Of a stretch of 64,000 nt of DNA, positions 15,548 to 24,128 are shown one piece after another. Numbering within the stretch: the first letter of the stretch is position 1; every line of letters begins with the position of its first letter. The position numbers were made by a program, and so were the translations under genes. Below the pieces are notes generated by a model that saw only the letters and a list, made by a program, of their open reading frames with translations, was not told the origin of the DNA and did no database searches. Source of the DNA: Spongiibacter sp. IMCC21906 (GTDB taxonomy: Bacteria; Pseudomonadota; Gammaproteobacteria; Pseudomonadales; Spongiibacteraceae); assembly GCF_001010805.1 (NCBI RefSeq), contig NZ_CP011477.1:1813001-1877000 (forward strand). Reading direction: 5' to 3'.

Positions 15548-17722
15548 ATGTCTCAATGCACCACCTATACTCACTGTACTATTTGTGTCGCTTGCTGCGG
15601 GTTGAAGGTCACCAGCGAGGACAATACCGTCATTAAAATCGAGCCTGATAAAGAAGCGGTTAATTGGCGGGATTTTTGTGTCAGAGCGGCAGAATCCCAC
15701 CGGTCACTGCAGCACCCCTCACGTATTACCCAGCCCATGAAGCGAGTGGGTGATGAGTATGTGCCTGTACCGTATAAGCAGGCGGTAAAAGAGATTGCGC
15801 AGCAGCTTGGTGACATTGTTCAACGTCACGGCCCCCATGCACTGGGGTCGTACACCGGCAACCCTGCCACCAGTAACTTTGGTGCGTTTTCGTTTTTCAG
15901 TTTGTTTCTTGATGCAATTGGTACCGATAACCGATATTTCGTTGGCTCCTTAGATCAAAATTCGCACCACTATGTGTGCGAGGAAATGTACGAGCTACCC
16001 TGGGCATTTCTGCAACCAGATGTTGAAAATACTGACTGCCTGTTACTGGTCGGTGCTAACCCAGCGGTTAGTGAGTTGGGTTGGGTGTTTTCTGTGAGTG
16101 AAGGTTGGAAAAAAGCGCAGGCGATGCGTGCCAGGGGTGGCACAGTCTATGTCGTGGACCCACGTCGTACCGAATCCGCCGCGAAAGCGGATTGTCATAT
16201 TAGCCCACTCCCAGAGACGGACTGGGCGCTGCTATTGGCGATTTTGCATGTTATTGCCAGCAACGCCTGGCATGACCCGGCTGTAGCAGAGTATTGTGAA
16301 AACTTCGACGAATTAATTGCCATGCTGAAAGCTCAGGATGTTGAGGCCTTAAGTGCTCGCTGTGAGGTTCCGGTGGCGACCATTGAGGAAGTGGCGAGAA
16401 CTTTTTCTAAAGGTAGTGGTATTTGCCTGGCCCAAACTGGGGTTGGTCAAACCAGCACGGGGTCGGTGAGCTTGTGGCTGTCACACTTACTGAACTTGAT
16501 TACGGGGAATATGCGGGGAAAAGGCGGTCTTTATCATAATAAAGGCGGCCTCGATATGGTGAAAACCGGCGGCGAGTTTTTTCCGAAGGTGCATCGTACA
16601 AGCCGAGTGAATCAGGCTTCCTCTGTGGGTGGCTTTTTGCCGTTTGCGGAAGCCGTGACCGAAATGCTAACGCCAGGTGAAGGGCAAATCCGCGCTTTTA
16701 TTATTCACGGTGGCAACCCCGTTATTACTGGCCCAGAAGGTGAGAAGCTGAATGCCGCTATGGCTGATCTTGATTTGCTTATTGCCGTTGACAGCTTTCA
16801 GCGAGAGAGCCACCGTCACGCCGACTGGCTGATTCCTGCGCCTTCTTACTTAGAGTTGGACGAGGTCTCGATCTTATTGCAGGAAATTGCCAATGCACCT
16901 TCGCTGCAGATGCTTCGTTCAGCGGTAAAAAAACCCGATGGCGTACCGTATGAGTGGGAGTTTTTCCGGGATCTTACGCTGGCGATGAACAAGCCTCTTT
17001 TGTTGGGAAAACCGGCCTTAAACTGGTTGGTAAAAGGCTACTCGCTCATTGCCAAGATAACTGGCAATCCTTACGACGGTTTTAGCCCCAAGCAGGTCGC
17101 CAAGCAGATGTATAAAACTGGCGGCCAGGTAAGCTATAAGCAAATTGAAAATAGCCCCCATGGTTATAATCTTGATCCAACGATAGATTACGAGTATCTC
17201 ACCGATAACCTCCCGACCGAGTCGGGCAAAGTGCGTACATTGCCTGTGGATTTGTATGCACGTCTTAATGCCTTGTTAGCCAGCCCATCGGTGCGGCCAG
17301 ATAAAGCCGAGTACCCTTTGCAGCTGATTAGTCGTCGGCGCAAGCATATGATGAATTCTTGGCTTACCGAGGGTTCGATGCAGCAAATGAAGAGACCTGA
17401 GTCAGATATTATTGAAGTGAATCAGGAGGACGCCGCACGCTGGCAATTGCAAGATGGCGAGTGGGTGTCGGTAAGCTCCAGGGTGGGGGCTGTACAGGCG
17501 CAATTGCTGGTTAGTGATAAAATTCGTCCCGGCGTTGCGGTTATGAGCCATGGTTGGGGCAACAACACCTATAACCCCAACAAAAAAGGAGACGTGACCC
17601 CTTCTGGGGGAGTCAACCGCAATCTGTTGGTGGCCAACGATGATCGCGATCCTCTCACGGGAGTGCCCAAACTCAATGGCACCTCAATTAAAATAGAAGC
17701 TTTGCAGCGAGATGTGGCTTGA
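15548..17722 (+). CDS. Molybdopterin (bis-MGD) oxidoreductase, catalytic subunit
   Basis: 724-residue molybdenum enzyme of the DMSO-reductase superfamily. Cysteines 10, 13, 17 and 44 bind an N-terminal [4Fe-4S] cluster. The pterin-binding domains follow, with LLVGANPAVSELG and YVVDPRRTESA. HHYVCEEMYELPW is the likely metal-ligand region, with Cys as candidate ligand. The C-terminal domain has SRRRKHMMNSW and MSHGWGNNTYNP. No Tat signal is seen, so it is probably cytoplasmic. A longer reading from 15461 is unlikely, since GGGAG lies seven bases before the ATG at 15548. No FeS or membrane partner subunit is adjacent. The substrate is unknown. Confidence 0.88.
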   Translation: MSQCTTYTHCTICVACCGLKVTSEDNTVIKIEPDKEAVNWRDFCVRAAESHRSLQHPSRITQPMKRVGDEYVPVPYKQAVKEIAQQLGDIVQRHGPHALGSYTGNPATSNFGAFSFFSLFLDAIGTDNRYFVGSLDQNSHHYVCEEMYELPWAFLQPDVENTDCLLLVGANPAVSELGWVFSVSEGWKKAQAMRARGGTVYVVDPRRTESAAKADCHISPLPETDWALLLAILHVIASNAWHDPAVAEYCENFDELIAMLKAQDVEALSARCEVPVATIEEVARTFSKGSGICLAQTGVGQTSTGSVSLWLSHLLNLITGNMRGKGGLYHNKGGLDMVKTGGEFFPKVHRTSRVNQASSVGGFLPFAEAVTEMLTPGEGQIRAFIIHGGNPVITGPEGEKLNAAMADLDLLIAVDSFQRESHRHADWLIPAPSYLELDEVSILLQEIANAPSLQMLRSAVKKPDGVPYEWEFFRDLTLAMNKPLLLGKPALNWLVKGYSLIAKITGNPYDGFSPKQVAKQMYKTGGQVSYKQIENSPHGYNLDPTIDYEYLTDNLPTESGKVRTLPVDLYARLNALLASPSVRPDKAEYPLQLISRRRKHMMNSWLTEGSMQQMKRPESDIIEVNQEDAARWQLQDGEWVSVSSRVGAVQAQLLVSDKIRPGVAVMSHGWGNNTYNPNKKGDVTPSGGVNRNLLVANDDRDPLTGVPKLNGTSIKIEALQRDVA

Positions 17723-17769
17723 GAAGGCTGGCCAGGCCCTGGTGCGAAGTAGCGGGATGTGTTTAAGCT

Positions 17770-17795
17770 GGAATGGCCGCAATGGCCATTCCTTT
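17770..17795 (+). terminator. Terminator after the molybdopterin oxidoreductase
   Basis: GGAATGGCC-GCAAT-GGCCATTCC is a perfect 9-bp stem followed by TTT and, a little later, TTTAATTTT. It lies about 48 bases past the stop codon, just before a convergent gene. Confidence 0.75.
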
Positions 17796-17808
17796 GTGCT
17801 TTAATTTT

Positions 17809-18165
17809 CTAGTGATAGGGTTTGTTAGAAGTAATTCTGGCCAAACCTTTAATCACTTTATAAATCGACCAGATCCAGACGCCAAGCAGTACAAAATACC
17901 CGATAACAATGAATGTCAGTACCACCCCGATGATGGTGAAGAGCAGCGACCACCAAAAAGTGGAAATAATATTGCTGTAGTGATCTTCAAAGCGGGTTCC
18001 GGCTGCGTCACCTTTTTTAACCATGGCCCAGATAGCGCCAACCAGCCACAAAATGCCAGTCAGTATGCCCGCAAGCATCAGCCCGTAGGCGATTAGGGCA
18101 TGGGTCTTTGCGGCGTCATCAGCGCTTGTTAAGGCGGAGTTTATTGGATTAGGGAAGGTCTGCAC
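17809..18165 (-). pseudogene. Small membrane protein gene cut by an IS5-family insertion, 3' part
   Basis: Main part of a DUF4870-like inner-membrane protein with helices in THALIAYGLMLAGILTG, LWLVGAIWAMV and FTIIGVVLTFIVIGYFVL. The native sequence starts at NPINSALTSADDAA. The five residues before it (MQTFP) are read from the IS inverted repeat, starting at a GTG (18165). The true 5' end lies beyond the element at 19303-19324. Joining the two parts and dropping one TTAG copy restores a 121-codon frame beginning MSELQETSNPIN. The GTG gives an in-frame start, but GGAGG lies only two bases before it, so expression is doubtful. Confidence 0.85.
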
Positions 18166-19298
18166 AACCTCCCTCGTTCATAAAAATACCGCTAAAAATA
18201 CGCGTTAGTTTCTTGGGCCGCGGTGATTCTCAGCTTTTCCCGGCCTGTAACCAGCCATTTGGCTGATTACAGGCGCACCTTCCCTACGAAGGCAGATATT
18301 TCTCCGCTCTCAGCAGGTTGGTAAACGCCGAGAGGACATACAGGCGATTGGTGTTTTTCGCCAGTCCACGGTAGCGAACCTTCCCATAACCAAACTGCTG
18401 TTTGATCGTCCGGAACGGATGCTCGACTTTCGCACGCACGCTGGCCTTTATTCCCTCCAGCATTTCCTGTAGCTGGTCAGCCAGCTTGCGCCGGGTGCCG
18501 GGGCGTAGCGCGATACGCCAATCGACATCCCGATCTTTAAACTCATCTCGCTTATGGATGCCGGTATAACCCGCATCACCCCAGACCCGCTGCTCTTCTC
18601 CGTGAAGAAGCTGATCTGCCGCAGTGAGATCATGCACATTCGCGGCTGTGGTCTCGATGCTGTGAATCAAGCCGTCCCGGTCATCCACGCCAATATGCAT
18701 CTTCATGCCAAAGTGCCATTCATTGCCTTTCTTTGTCTGGTGCATCTCCGGATCCCGCTCCCCGTCCTGATTCTTGGTTGAGCTGGGCGCGGCGATAATC
18801 GTGGCATCAACAATGGTGCCTTCACGCATCATCAGACCCTGCTGGCGCAGCTGGGCGCTCACGGTATCGAAGATCACTTTGCCCAATTTGTAGCGTTCTA
18901 AAAAATGACGGAAGCGGAGAATGGTGCTTTCATCCGGTAGCCGATCAGACAAACGGAGCCCGGCAAAGCGGCGCATCGACTCGATCTCGTACAGGGCATC
19001 CTCCATCGCCGGATCACTGAGGTTGTAGAACAGCTGCAGGCAGTGAACCCGAAGCATTATCGCCAGCGGGTACGGCGGATTCCCGTTCTCACCCTTGGGA
19101 TAGTGCTTGCGGAGCTTCTTCTCCAGCTTGGCCCAGGGAATCAAGCCATCCATTTTCTCGAGGAACAGCTCCCGCCGCGTCTTGCGCTTCTTGTTTTGGT
19201 ATTCGGCTTCGGCGAAAGTCAGTTGGCTCATGCTATATTCCGGTTGAAATGGGTCATCACGAAATTATCTCAAATTTTCGAGGTTGTGCAGAGGTTCC
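18153..19298 (-). mobile_element. IS5-family insertion sequence, 1,146 bp, complete
   Basis: Bounded by 19-bp imperfect inverted repeats: GGAAGGTCTGCACAACCTC at the left and GGAACCTCTGCACAACCTC read inward from the right (17 of 19 match). Directly outside lie TTAG (18149-18152) and TTAG (19299-19302), a 4-bp target duplication fitting the YTAR target of IS5-type elements. It carries one transposase gene. A strong hairpin (18243-18273) follows the transposase stop. The ends and duplication are intact, so insertion looks recent. Confidence 0.93.
18284..19231 (-). CDS. IS5-family DDE transposase
   Basis: 315-residue transposase of full length. The N-terminal part (ELFLEKMDGLIPWAKLE, then HCLQLFYNLSDPAMEDALYE) is the DUF772-like DNA-binding region. 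The first catalytic Asp is in GTIVDATIIAAP, the second in VWGDAGYTGI, and the Glu in VRAKVEHPFRTIK, all typical of the IS5 group. No frameshift is seen. It is the only gene in the element and is read in the same direction as the gene the element interrupts. Confidence 0.95.
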   Translation of the reverse strand: MSQLTFAEAEYQNKKRKTRRELFLEKMDGLIPWAKLEKKLRKHYPKGENGNPPYPLAIMLRVHCLQLFYNLSDPAMEDALYEIESMRRFAGLRLSDRLPDESTILRFRHFLERYKLGKVIFDTVSAQLRQQGLMMREGTIVDATIIAAPSSTKNQDGERDPEMHQTKKGNEWHFGMKMHIGVDDRDGLIHSIETTAANVHDLTAADQLLHGEEQRVWGDAGYTGIHKRDEFKDRDVDWRIALRPGTRRKLADQLQEMLEGIKASVRAKVEHPFRTIKQQFGYGKVRYRGLAKNTNRLYVLSAFTNLLRAEKYLPS

Positions 19299-19324
19299 TT
19301 AGATGTTTCTTGCAGTTCTGACAT
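19299..19324 (-). pseudogene. 5' fragment of the interrupted membrane protein gene
   Basis: Minus strand, from the ATG at 19324: ATG TCA GAA CTG CAA GAA ACA T, then the TTAG target duplication and the IS end. AAGGAAACAAT precedes the ATG as a good ribosome site. These eight codons join in frame with NPINSALT of the downstream part (17809-18152). Confidence 0.8.
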
Positions 19325-19539
19325 ATTGTTTCCTTCCATAGATCGTCAGTGACATGATTGTTGCAGGCGCTGCTATCAACCAGTGGGTGTTAGCTGCTTC
19401 CTGCAGCACAGTGCTTGCCCGTTAGTTATAAACTGAATTAGCTAATAAAACCAGTGGCTAAATAGAGACGATAAATCACGCCCCATTGATGTGAGGAAAG
19501 CATTCACATAGTGCCCAGGCATCGCGCCGTGTTTTGGGA

Positions 19540-20670
19540 TTAGCGCGTGTTGTTTTGGGCGGGCTGCTGGCGTTTAACTCGATACATACTTTGATCAGCG
19601 GCTTTTAATAAGCTTTCATAGTCATGACCATGCTTAGGATAAATTGCGTAACCAATGCTGGCACTGGGTTGATAGCTAATGCCGTCGATATCCATTGCTT
19701 GGGCAAGAATGTGACTAAAGTCGGTGAGCTTTTTGGCAATGACTTTTTCGTCATTCATTTCTTTCAGCAAAATGCTGAATTCGTCGCCACCTAGTCTGGC
19801 GACAAGGTCATATTGACGTGTGTGTTCCTGCAGGCGTTGTGAGAATTGGCTGAGTATTTGATCGCCAAAATGATGACCGTGTTGGTCATTGGCCGATTTG
19901 AAATAGTTCAGATCGAAATACAAGATACAGAAAGCACCATTTTTGTTTTTGGCCTCGGCAATAGCGGCTTCTATTGCGGTGATAAAATGACGGCGATTTG
20001 CTAGCTCTGTCAGGCTATCGTGGTTGGCAAGATGCAGGTACATATCATGTTCTTTTTCTACTTGATTGCGCAGACGCTTGGACAACAGCTCATAATAAAT
20101 GGCGATTACAGTCAAAAAAAGATTACTGGTAATCAGACTCAGGTAGATAGCCAGCTGCCGATTATCTGCATTCATGACATTTTGGGGCAATAAGCCCGCG
20201 CGGTCTGCGAGTACGTAAGGAATTGTCATTGTGGCCAGCAATACACTCCAAGCCACTCCAGCCCAGACACTGATACTGAGTGTGGCCAGTGGCGGTAAAA
20301 TAAGTGTGCAGACAATGGCAGGTGAGTTAATGCCGCCTGTGTGCAGGGTGACATACATAAACCCCAGCAGCATGCTGCTTAAAAATAGCTGTAGTGCTAA
20401 ATTCCGCTGGCCTGTTTTACGGATGATCGCCAACGATGCAACGATACCCAATGTCATCCATACGCCAAACTGTAAAACCAGCCTGCTGCCGGCCGGTTGT
20501 AGGTTCAGAAAGCTGTAATTTAAGCTGATAACCACAAGCAGATAGAACAGTGTGCTGAGTAGTATCGACACAACAAAGCGGTGATGATAGATATCACGCG
20601 GGCCTGTCGCTAAGCCAGCGGGCTGCCAAGCATCTATAAATGGAATGGGTTTTGGCGATCTTTGGTTCAT
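19540..20670 (-). CDS. Diguanylate cyclase with N-terminal membrane domain
   Basis: 376-residue enzyme that makes cyclic di-GMP. Residues 30-190 hold about six membrane helices (such as LLSTLFYLLVVISLNYSF) of an uncharacterised MASE-like sensor. A linker helix follows, then a GGDEF domain from about residue 210, with LTELANRRHF, the active site ARLGGDEFSIL, and a product-inhibition site RQYD five residues before GGDEF. All key residues are present, so it should be active and feedback-inhibited. It stands alone. Cyclic di-GMP often controls flagellar genes, but no direct link is visible here. Confidence 0.92.
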   Translation of the reverse strand: MNQRSPKPIPFIDAWQPAGLATGPRDIYHHRFVVSILLSTLFYLLVVISLNYSFLNLQPAGSRLVLQFGVWMTLGIVASLAIIRKTGQRNLALQLFLSSMLLGFMYVTLHTGGINSPAIVCTLILPPLATLSISVWAGVAWSVLLATMTIPYVLADRAGLLPQNVMNADNRQLAIYLSLITSNLFLTVIAIYYELLSKRLRNQVEKEHDMYLHLANHDSLTELANRRHFITAIEAAIAEAKNKNGAFCILYFDLNYFKSANDQHGHHFGDQILSQFSQRLQEHTRQYDLVARLGGDEFSILLKEMNDEKVIAKKLTDFSHILAQAMDIDGISYQPSASIGYAIYPKHGHDYESLLKAADQSMYRVKRQQPAQNNTR

Positions 20671-20870
20671 GCTGCGGACTGATTTTCTGTTTAAAAAGAC
20701 GATTGTCTAAATTAGTTGAGCTGCTTGAGCCCACCCCTTAAGTAGCAATAATATGGTAAAGAGAAGTTGTCGTAATAACGAGGCAAATATGCCGATTTTG
20801 CGGCCTTTGTACGTGATGTAGTCGACAAGCTGAGCAATCTATAAACAATTTGAAGGGTGTGAAGACAACA

Positions 20871-21374
20871 ATGCGTAGCCCCAATCGATTAATGGATAAG
20901 CACCTTGCCAATCTCGGCAACGGCAACTTGGAGTGGATCGGGCTGCGACCTCAGCGCAAGCAAGCTATGATCGAAACGCGGCAGGTTGAGGCGGTAGCGG
21001 GCTTGGGCTTGGAAGGCGACCGTAGAATGGCAGGGCGTAGCGGATCGGCTCGGCAGGTCACCATAATCAGTGCCGAGTTTGTCAATTGCATTCGCCAGCA
21101 TATGCAGCTCGATGGGTTAGAGCCAGCGTTACTGCGACGGAATTTAATGGTGTCAGGGATTAATTTAAATGCATTGCGCTATCGGCAATTTCGCATCGGC
21201 GGCGCGATATTTGAGGCAACAGCATTGTGCCACCCCTGTTCGCGCATGGAATCGGCATTGGGGAAAGGGGGATTTGCCGCAATGATGGGGCTTGGAGGCC
21301 TATGTGCCAGGGTTTTAGAGGGCGGCACGATAACCGTGGGGGATGCGGTTATTCCGTTGCCGGTGTCTCAGTAG
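20871..21374 (+). CDS. MOSC-domain protein
   Basis: 167-residue protein with the MOSC fold found in molybdenum-cofactor sulfurases and the YiiM/YuaD-like proteins, which carry or use sulfur on a conserved Cys. The segments LGLEGDRRMAGRSGSARQVT, LRRNLMVSGIN and ATALCHPCSRME (Cys candidate) mark the domain. An in-frame TTG at 20850 could extend it, but the ATG at 20871 with GAAG ahead is more likely. Its last 26 bases overlap a convergent gene. Confidence 0.85.
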   Translation: MRSPNRLMDKHLANLGNGNLEWIGLRPQRKQAMIETRQVEAVAGLGLEGDRRMAGRSGSARQVTIISAEFVNCIRQHMQLDGLEPALLRRNLMVSGINLNALRYRQFRIGGAIFEATALCHPCSRMESALGKGGFAAMMGLGGLCARVLEGGTITVGDAVIPLPVSQ

Positions 21375-21651
21375 TGCTGGCATGGCTGTTTGAAGTAAGC
21401 AGTGGCACATACACAATAAAGCTCAATATCGCCATTAGCGGCGGCGCAAATAAACAGAGTCTAGCCAGCCAGTTTAGTCCGGGATCGGCACCCAAACCGA
21501 CGATGACCCCTAAAAATTGCAGGGGGTAAGCCAGCGCGATCAGTAACAGCGCCATCAGTAAACGTTTTCCCGGCCGGGTTTTACGCAGCAAGAGCGCCGC
21601 AATAAAGTGCAGCACCACCACGATGGGCGGCAGCATGACGAGTAAAGACAC
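21349..21651 (-). CDS. Small three-helix membrane protein, unknown function
   Basis: 100 residues with three hydrophobic helices (about 2-22, 30-52 and 60-84) and a polar Ser/Thr-rich tail. I do not recognise the family. It overlaps the end of the MOSC gene on the other strand by 26 bases and lies 75 bases after the RND transporter gene on the same strand, so it may be the last gene of that operon. Confidence 0.6.
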   Translation of the reverse strand: MSLLVMLPPIVVVLHFIAALLLRKTRPGKRLLMALLLIALAYPLQFLGVIVGLGADPGLNWLARLCLFAPPLMAILSFIVYVPLLTSNSHASTTETPATE

Positions 21652-21726
21652 TAAATCATTTCCTCTTTACAGCAAGCGTGGACAAAGATTGTCTCGGTAA
21701 TTTTAAACACGTTTGCTCGACGCTGT

Positions 21727-24126
21727 CTAAGCACGCGCTTTATTGCCTTTGGGGCCCCAGTGGCGCAACAGAGCAGGCAGCAATGTTAAGTCAGCGAGCA
21801 GAGCGATAATAACTGCTGCGGCAGTGAGCCCACCAAACATCACGCTGGGTAAAAAGTCGGAGCCCATCATCAGGGCAAAGCCCAACGCGATGATGGTCGT
21901 GGTGTAAATGAGGGCAAAACCAACGCTGTGCTGGGTGTTTCTGGCTGCCTGTTCTGGGGTTTGGGACTTTAGCTCAGCCAAATAGCGATGGGTGTAATGA
22001 ATGGTGTCGTCTACGGCAATCCCCATCGCAATAGCGGCAATAGTCATGGTCATAAAGTCCAGGGGAATGCCCAGCCAACCCATTAAGCCCAAAATACTCA
22101 TGGCCGCCAAAATATTGGGAACCATCGATAATACCGCGACTCGCAATGACCGAAATACGACCCAGAAGACTAAGGTCAGCGCGGCAAAAACGGCGCCCAA
22201 GGTGAGTATTTGCGAGTCAAACAGCTGTTGTAGCATGGCCTGATATAGCACAAAGAGGTTGCTAAGCTGGTACTGGTCTTCGGGGATACCTAACTCCGCC
22301 ATGCCATTTTTAATGTCTTGCAATAATTGCTGACGATTTAAGCCTTCGGTGCTGTCTTGAATTCGGGCGCTGATTCTCAGTCGAGGTGGCGAATCGATAA
22401 AAAAACTGCCTAGCAAGTCTTCGCGAATCGACTCATCTAAAGTCCAATACACGGCGGCCAGCTCATATTCGGTAAGAGGTCTGCCACCGTTAATATTCTT
22501 GGCCAATTGGGTGAAGTTCACCACCGACAGGGTCGTGCCCATCGCCGTTTGTTGATCGAGCATATCTTGAATGCGGTGGGTGTTTTGCACTTGCTTGGCG
22601 CTGAGGGGGAGCTTGGACGAAGCGGTGTTTTGCGCTGTCTCGGGAGTATAAATAAGGTCTAGCGGGGTGGAGCCACCAAAATCCTGATCGATAAATTGCA
22701 GTTCTTTATGGATTTGGGCGCCTTCGCGAAAATAATTAATAAAGCTGTTTTCAACATTCAGTTTCATTGCTCCAATCACGCTCAGTACCAGTATTCCTGC
22801 ACCCGCAAAAATAACCAGATAGCCTTTGTTTAAGCTGAGATCACTGCAGGCTTTTAAGGGTTTTTGAAACAGCGTGGACGGTTTGCGAGGGGCTTCTTTA
22901 GGGAAGAGCAATAATAGCGCAGGAAACAGCAGCAGCGTGCTCACCAGGGTAATGCCCATCGCCAGCATCATCATTAAGCCAAATGCCGAGACAGGTTCGA
23001 TATTACTCAGCATCAATGAGGCAAACCCTACCGAGGTGGTCAGGCCGGCAAAAAAACAGGGGGCGAGCTTATTGGCCAGGGTTTTTTCAACCAAGGTTTG
23101 CTTGTCAGCGTCGGGGTCGGCCTGGCTTTCTTCCCGGTATTGCACAATCAAATGAATGACAATGGCCAGGCTCAGTATCAACAGCAATGCAATAAAGTTA
23201 GCGGAGATGACGGTGGCTTTTAAGCCCAGCAATGCAAAGCTGCCCAGGGTGATAAACAAGGTACTGGCACAGCAGCAAGCGGTGATGAAGAGCCAGCGAA
23301 AGCTGCGAAAAATCAGCAGCATCAGCAGGGCAATCGTGGCGGCAATAGCGCTACCAAAAATGAGCAAGTCACTCTGAATAATATTAATAAGCTGATAGGC
23401 CAGCACGTGCACGCCACCTAAATAGATGGTGGTATGGTCGGCATAGTCATTGGTGATTTTACGAATTAAATCAATTTCGCGGCTGCGCTGCTCTCGTAAG
23501 GTTTTTTTAATGCCCTCACTTTTTTCTTTCAGCGATACCAGTTGCTGGCTTTGCGCTTCGCTGAGAGGCGCGTCCAGCTGTTTTTCTTGAAGCGCGAGTT
23601 GCTCTCGCTCTAGCCGGGCTAGCTCGGGGTGTTCTTTAAACAGGACTTGAATGCCACTGACCGTCTGCTCAGGATTAACCAATAGCCCTTCGTAAATAGG
23701 GTGGTTTTTAAAAATCTTTTTAAGCTCTGCAGGGCTTAGCTTGAGTTTAGCTTGGGTAAGTTTGCTGGGGTCAGTGTCGGCGCTTAATGTGTCGGCGCCT
23801 GCTTGTAACAAGGGTACACTGAGAATAGACCGCACCGCCTCAACCCGTTTAAAGCTTTGCAGGCGTTGACTGATGGCGGCCACATCCTGCTGGCTTTTTG
23901 GCGAAAAAATATCGCCGCTGTCGGGTTTATACGCCAGAATCAAAAATTCTTCGGGAGCGAATTCCTGATTGATTTTTTGGCTGCGAATGAAATCCCGGTT
24001 GCCTTCAGAAATCAGCGTATCGGCAGAAGCATTAATCTCAAAATTTTTGCTTTGTAAGCCCAAAGCGATAACCGCCACCAGAAAAACAGCAATAATGATG
24101 AAGGGGCGCTTTATCAAAAATGCCAT
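21727..24126 (-). CDS. RND-superfamily (MMPL/HpnN-like) transporter
   Basis: 799-residue inner-membrane exporter with the RND layout twice over: one helix, a large periplasmic loop, then five helices. The first loop holds a coiled-coil stretch (residues about 170-215). SAFGLMMMLAMGITLVSTLL and MTIAAIAMGIAVDDTIHYTH mark helices 4 of each half; the latter carries the Asp pair expected to relay protons. It resembles hopanoid/lipid RND exporters more than drug pumps. It begins two bases after mlaA, so the two are one operon. Inference: they move lipid between the inner and outer membranes. Confidence 0.88.
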   Translation of the reverse strand: MAFLIKRPFIIIAVFLVAVIALGLQSKNFEINASADTLISEGNRDFIRSQKINQEFAPEEFLILAYKPDSGDIFSPKSQQDVAAISQRLQSFKRVEAVRSILSVPLLQAGADTLSADTDPSKLTQAKLKLSPAELKKIFKNHPIYEGLLVNPEQTVSGIQVLFKEHPELARLEREQLALQEKQLDAPLSEAQSQQLVSLKEKSEGIKKTLREQRSREIDLIRKITNDYADHTTIYLGGVHVLAYQLINIIQSDLLIFGSAIAATIALLMLLIFRSFRWLFITACCCASTLFITLGSFALLGLKATVISANFIALLLILSLAIVIHLIVQYREESQADPDADKQTLVEKTLANKLAPCFFAGLTTSVGFASLMLSNIEPVSAFGLMMMLAMGITLVSTLLLFPALLLLFPKEAPRKPSTLFQKPLKACSDLSLNKGYLVIFAGAGILVLSVIGAMKLNVENSFINYFREGAQIHKELQFIDQDFGGSTPLDLIYTPETAQNTASSKLPLSAKQVQNTHRIQDMLDQQTAMGTTLSVVNFTQLAKNINGGRPLTEYELAAVYWTLDESIREDLLGSFFIDSPPRLRISARIQDSTEGLNRQQLLQDIKNGMAELGIPEDQYQLSNLFVLYQAMLQQLFDSQILTLGAVFAALTLVFWVVFRSLRVAVLSMVPNILAAMSILGLMGWLGIPLDFMTMTIAAIAMGIAVDDTIHYTHRYLAELKSQTPEQAARNTQHSVGFALIYTTTIIALGFALMMGSDFLPSVMFGGLTAAAVIIALLADLTLLPALLRHWGPKGNKARA

Positions 24127-24128
24127 GC

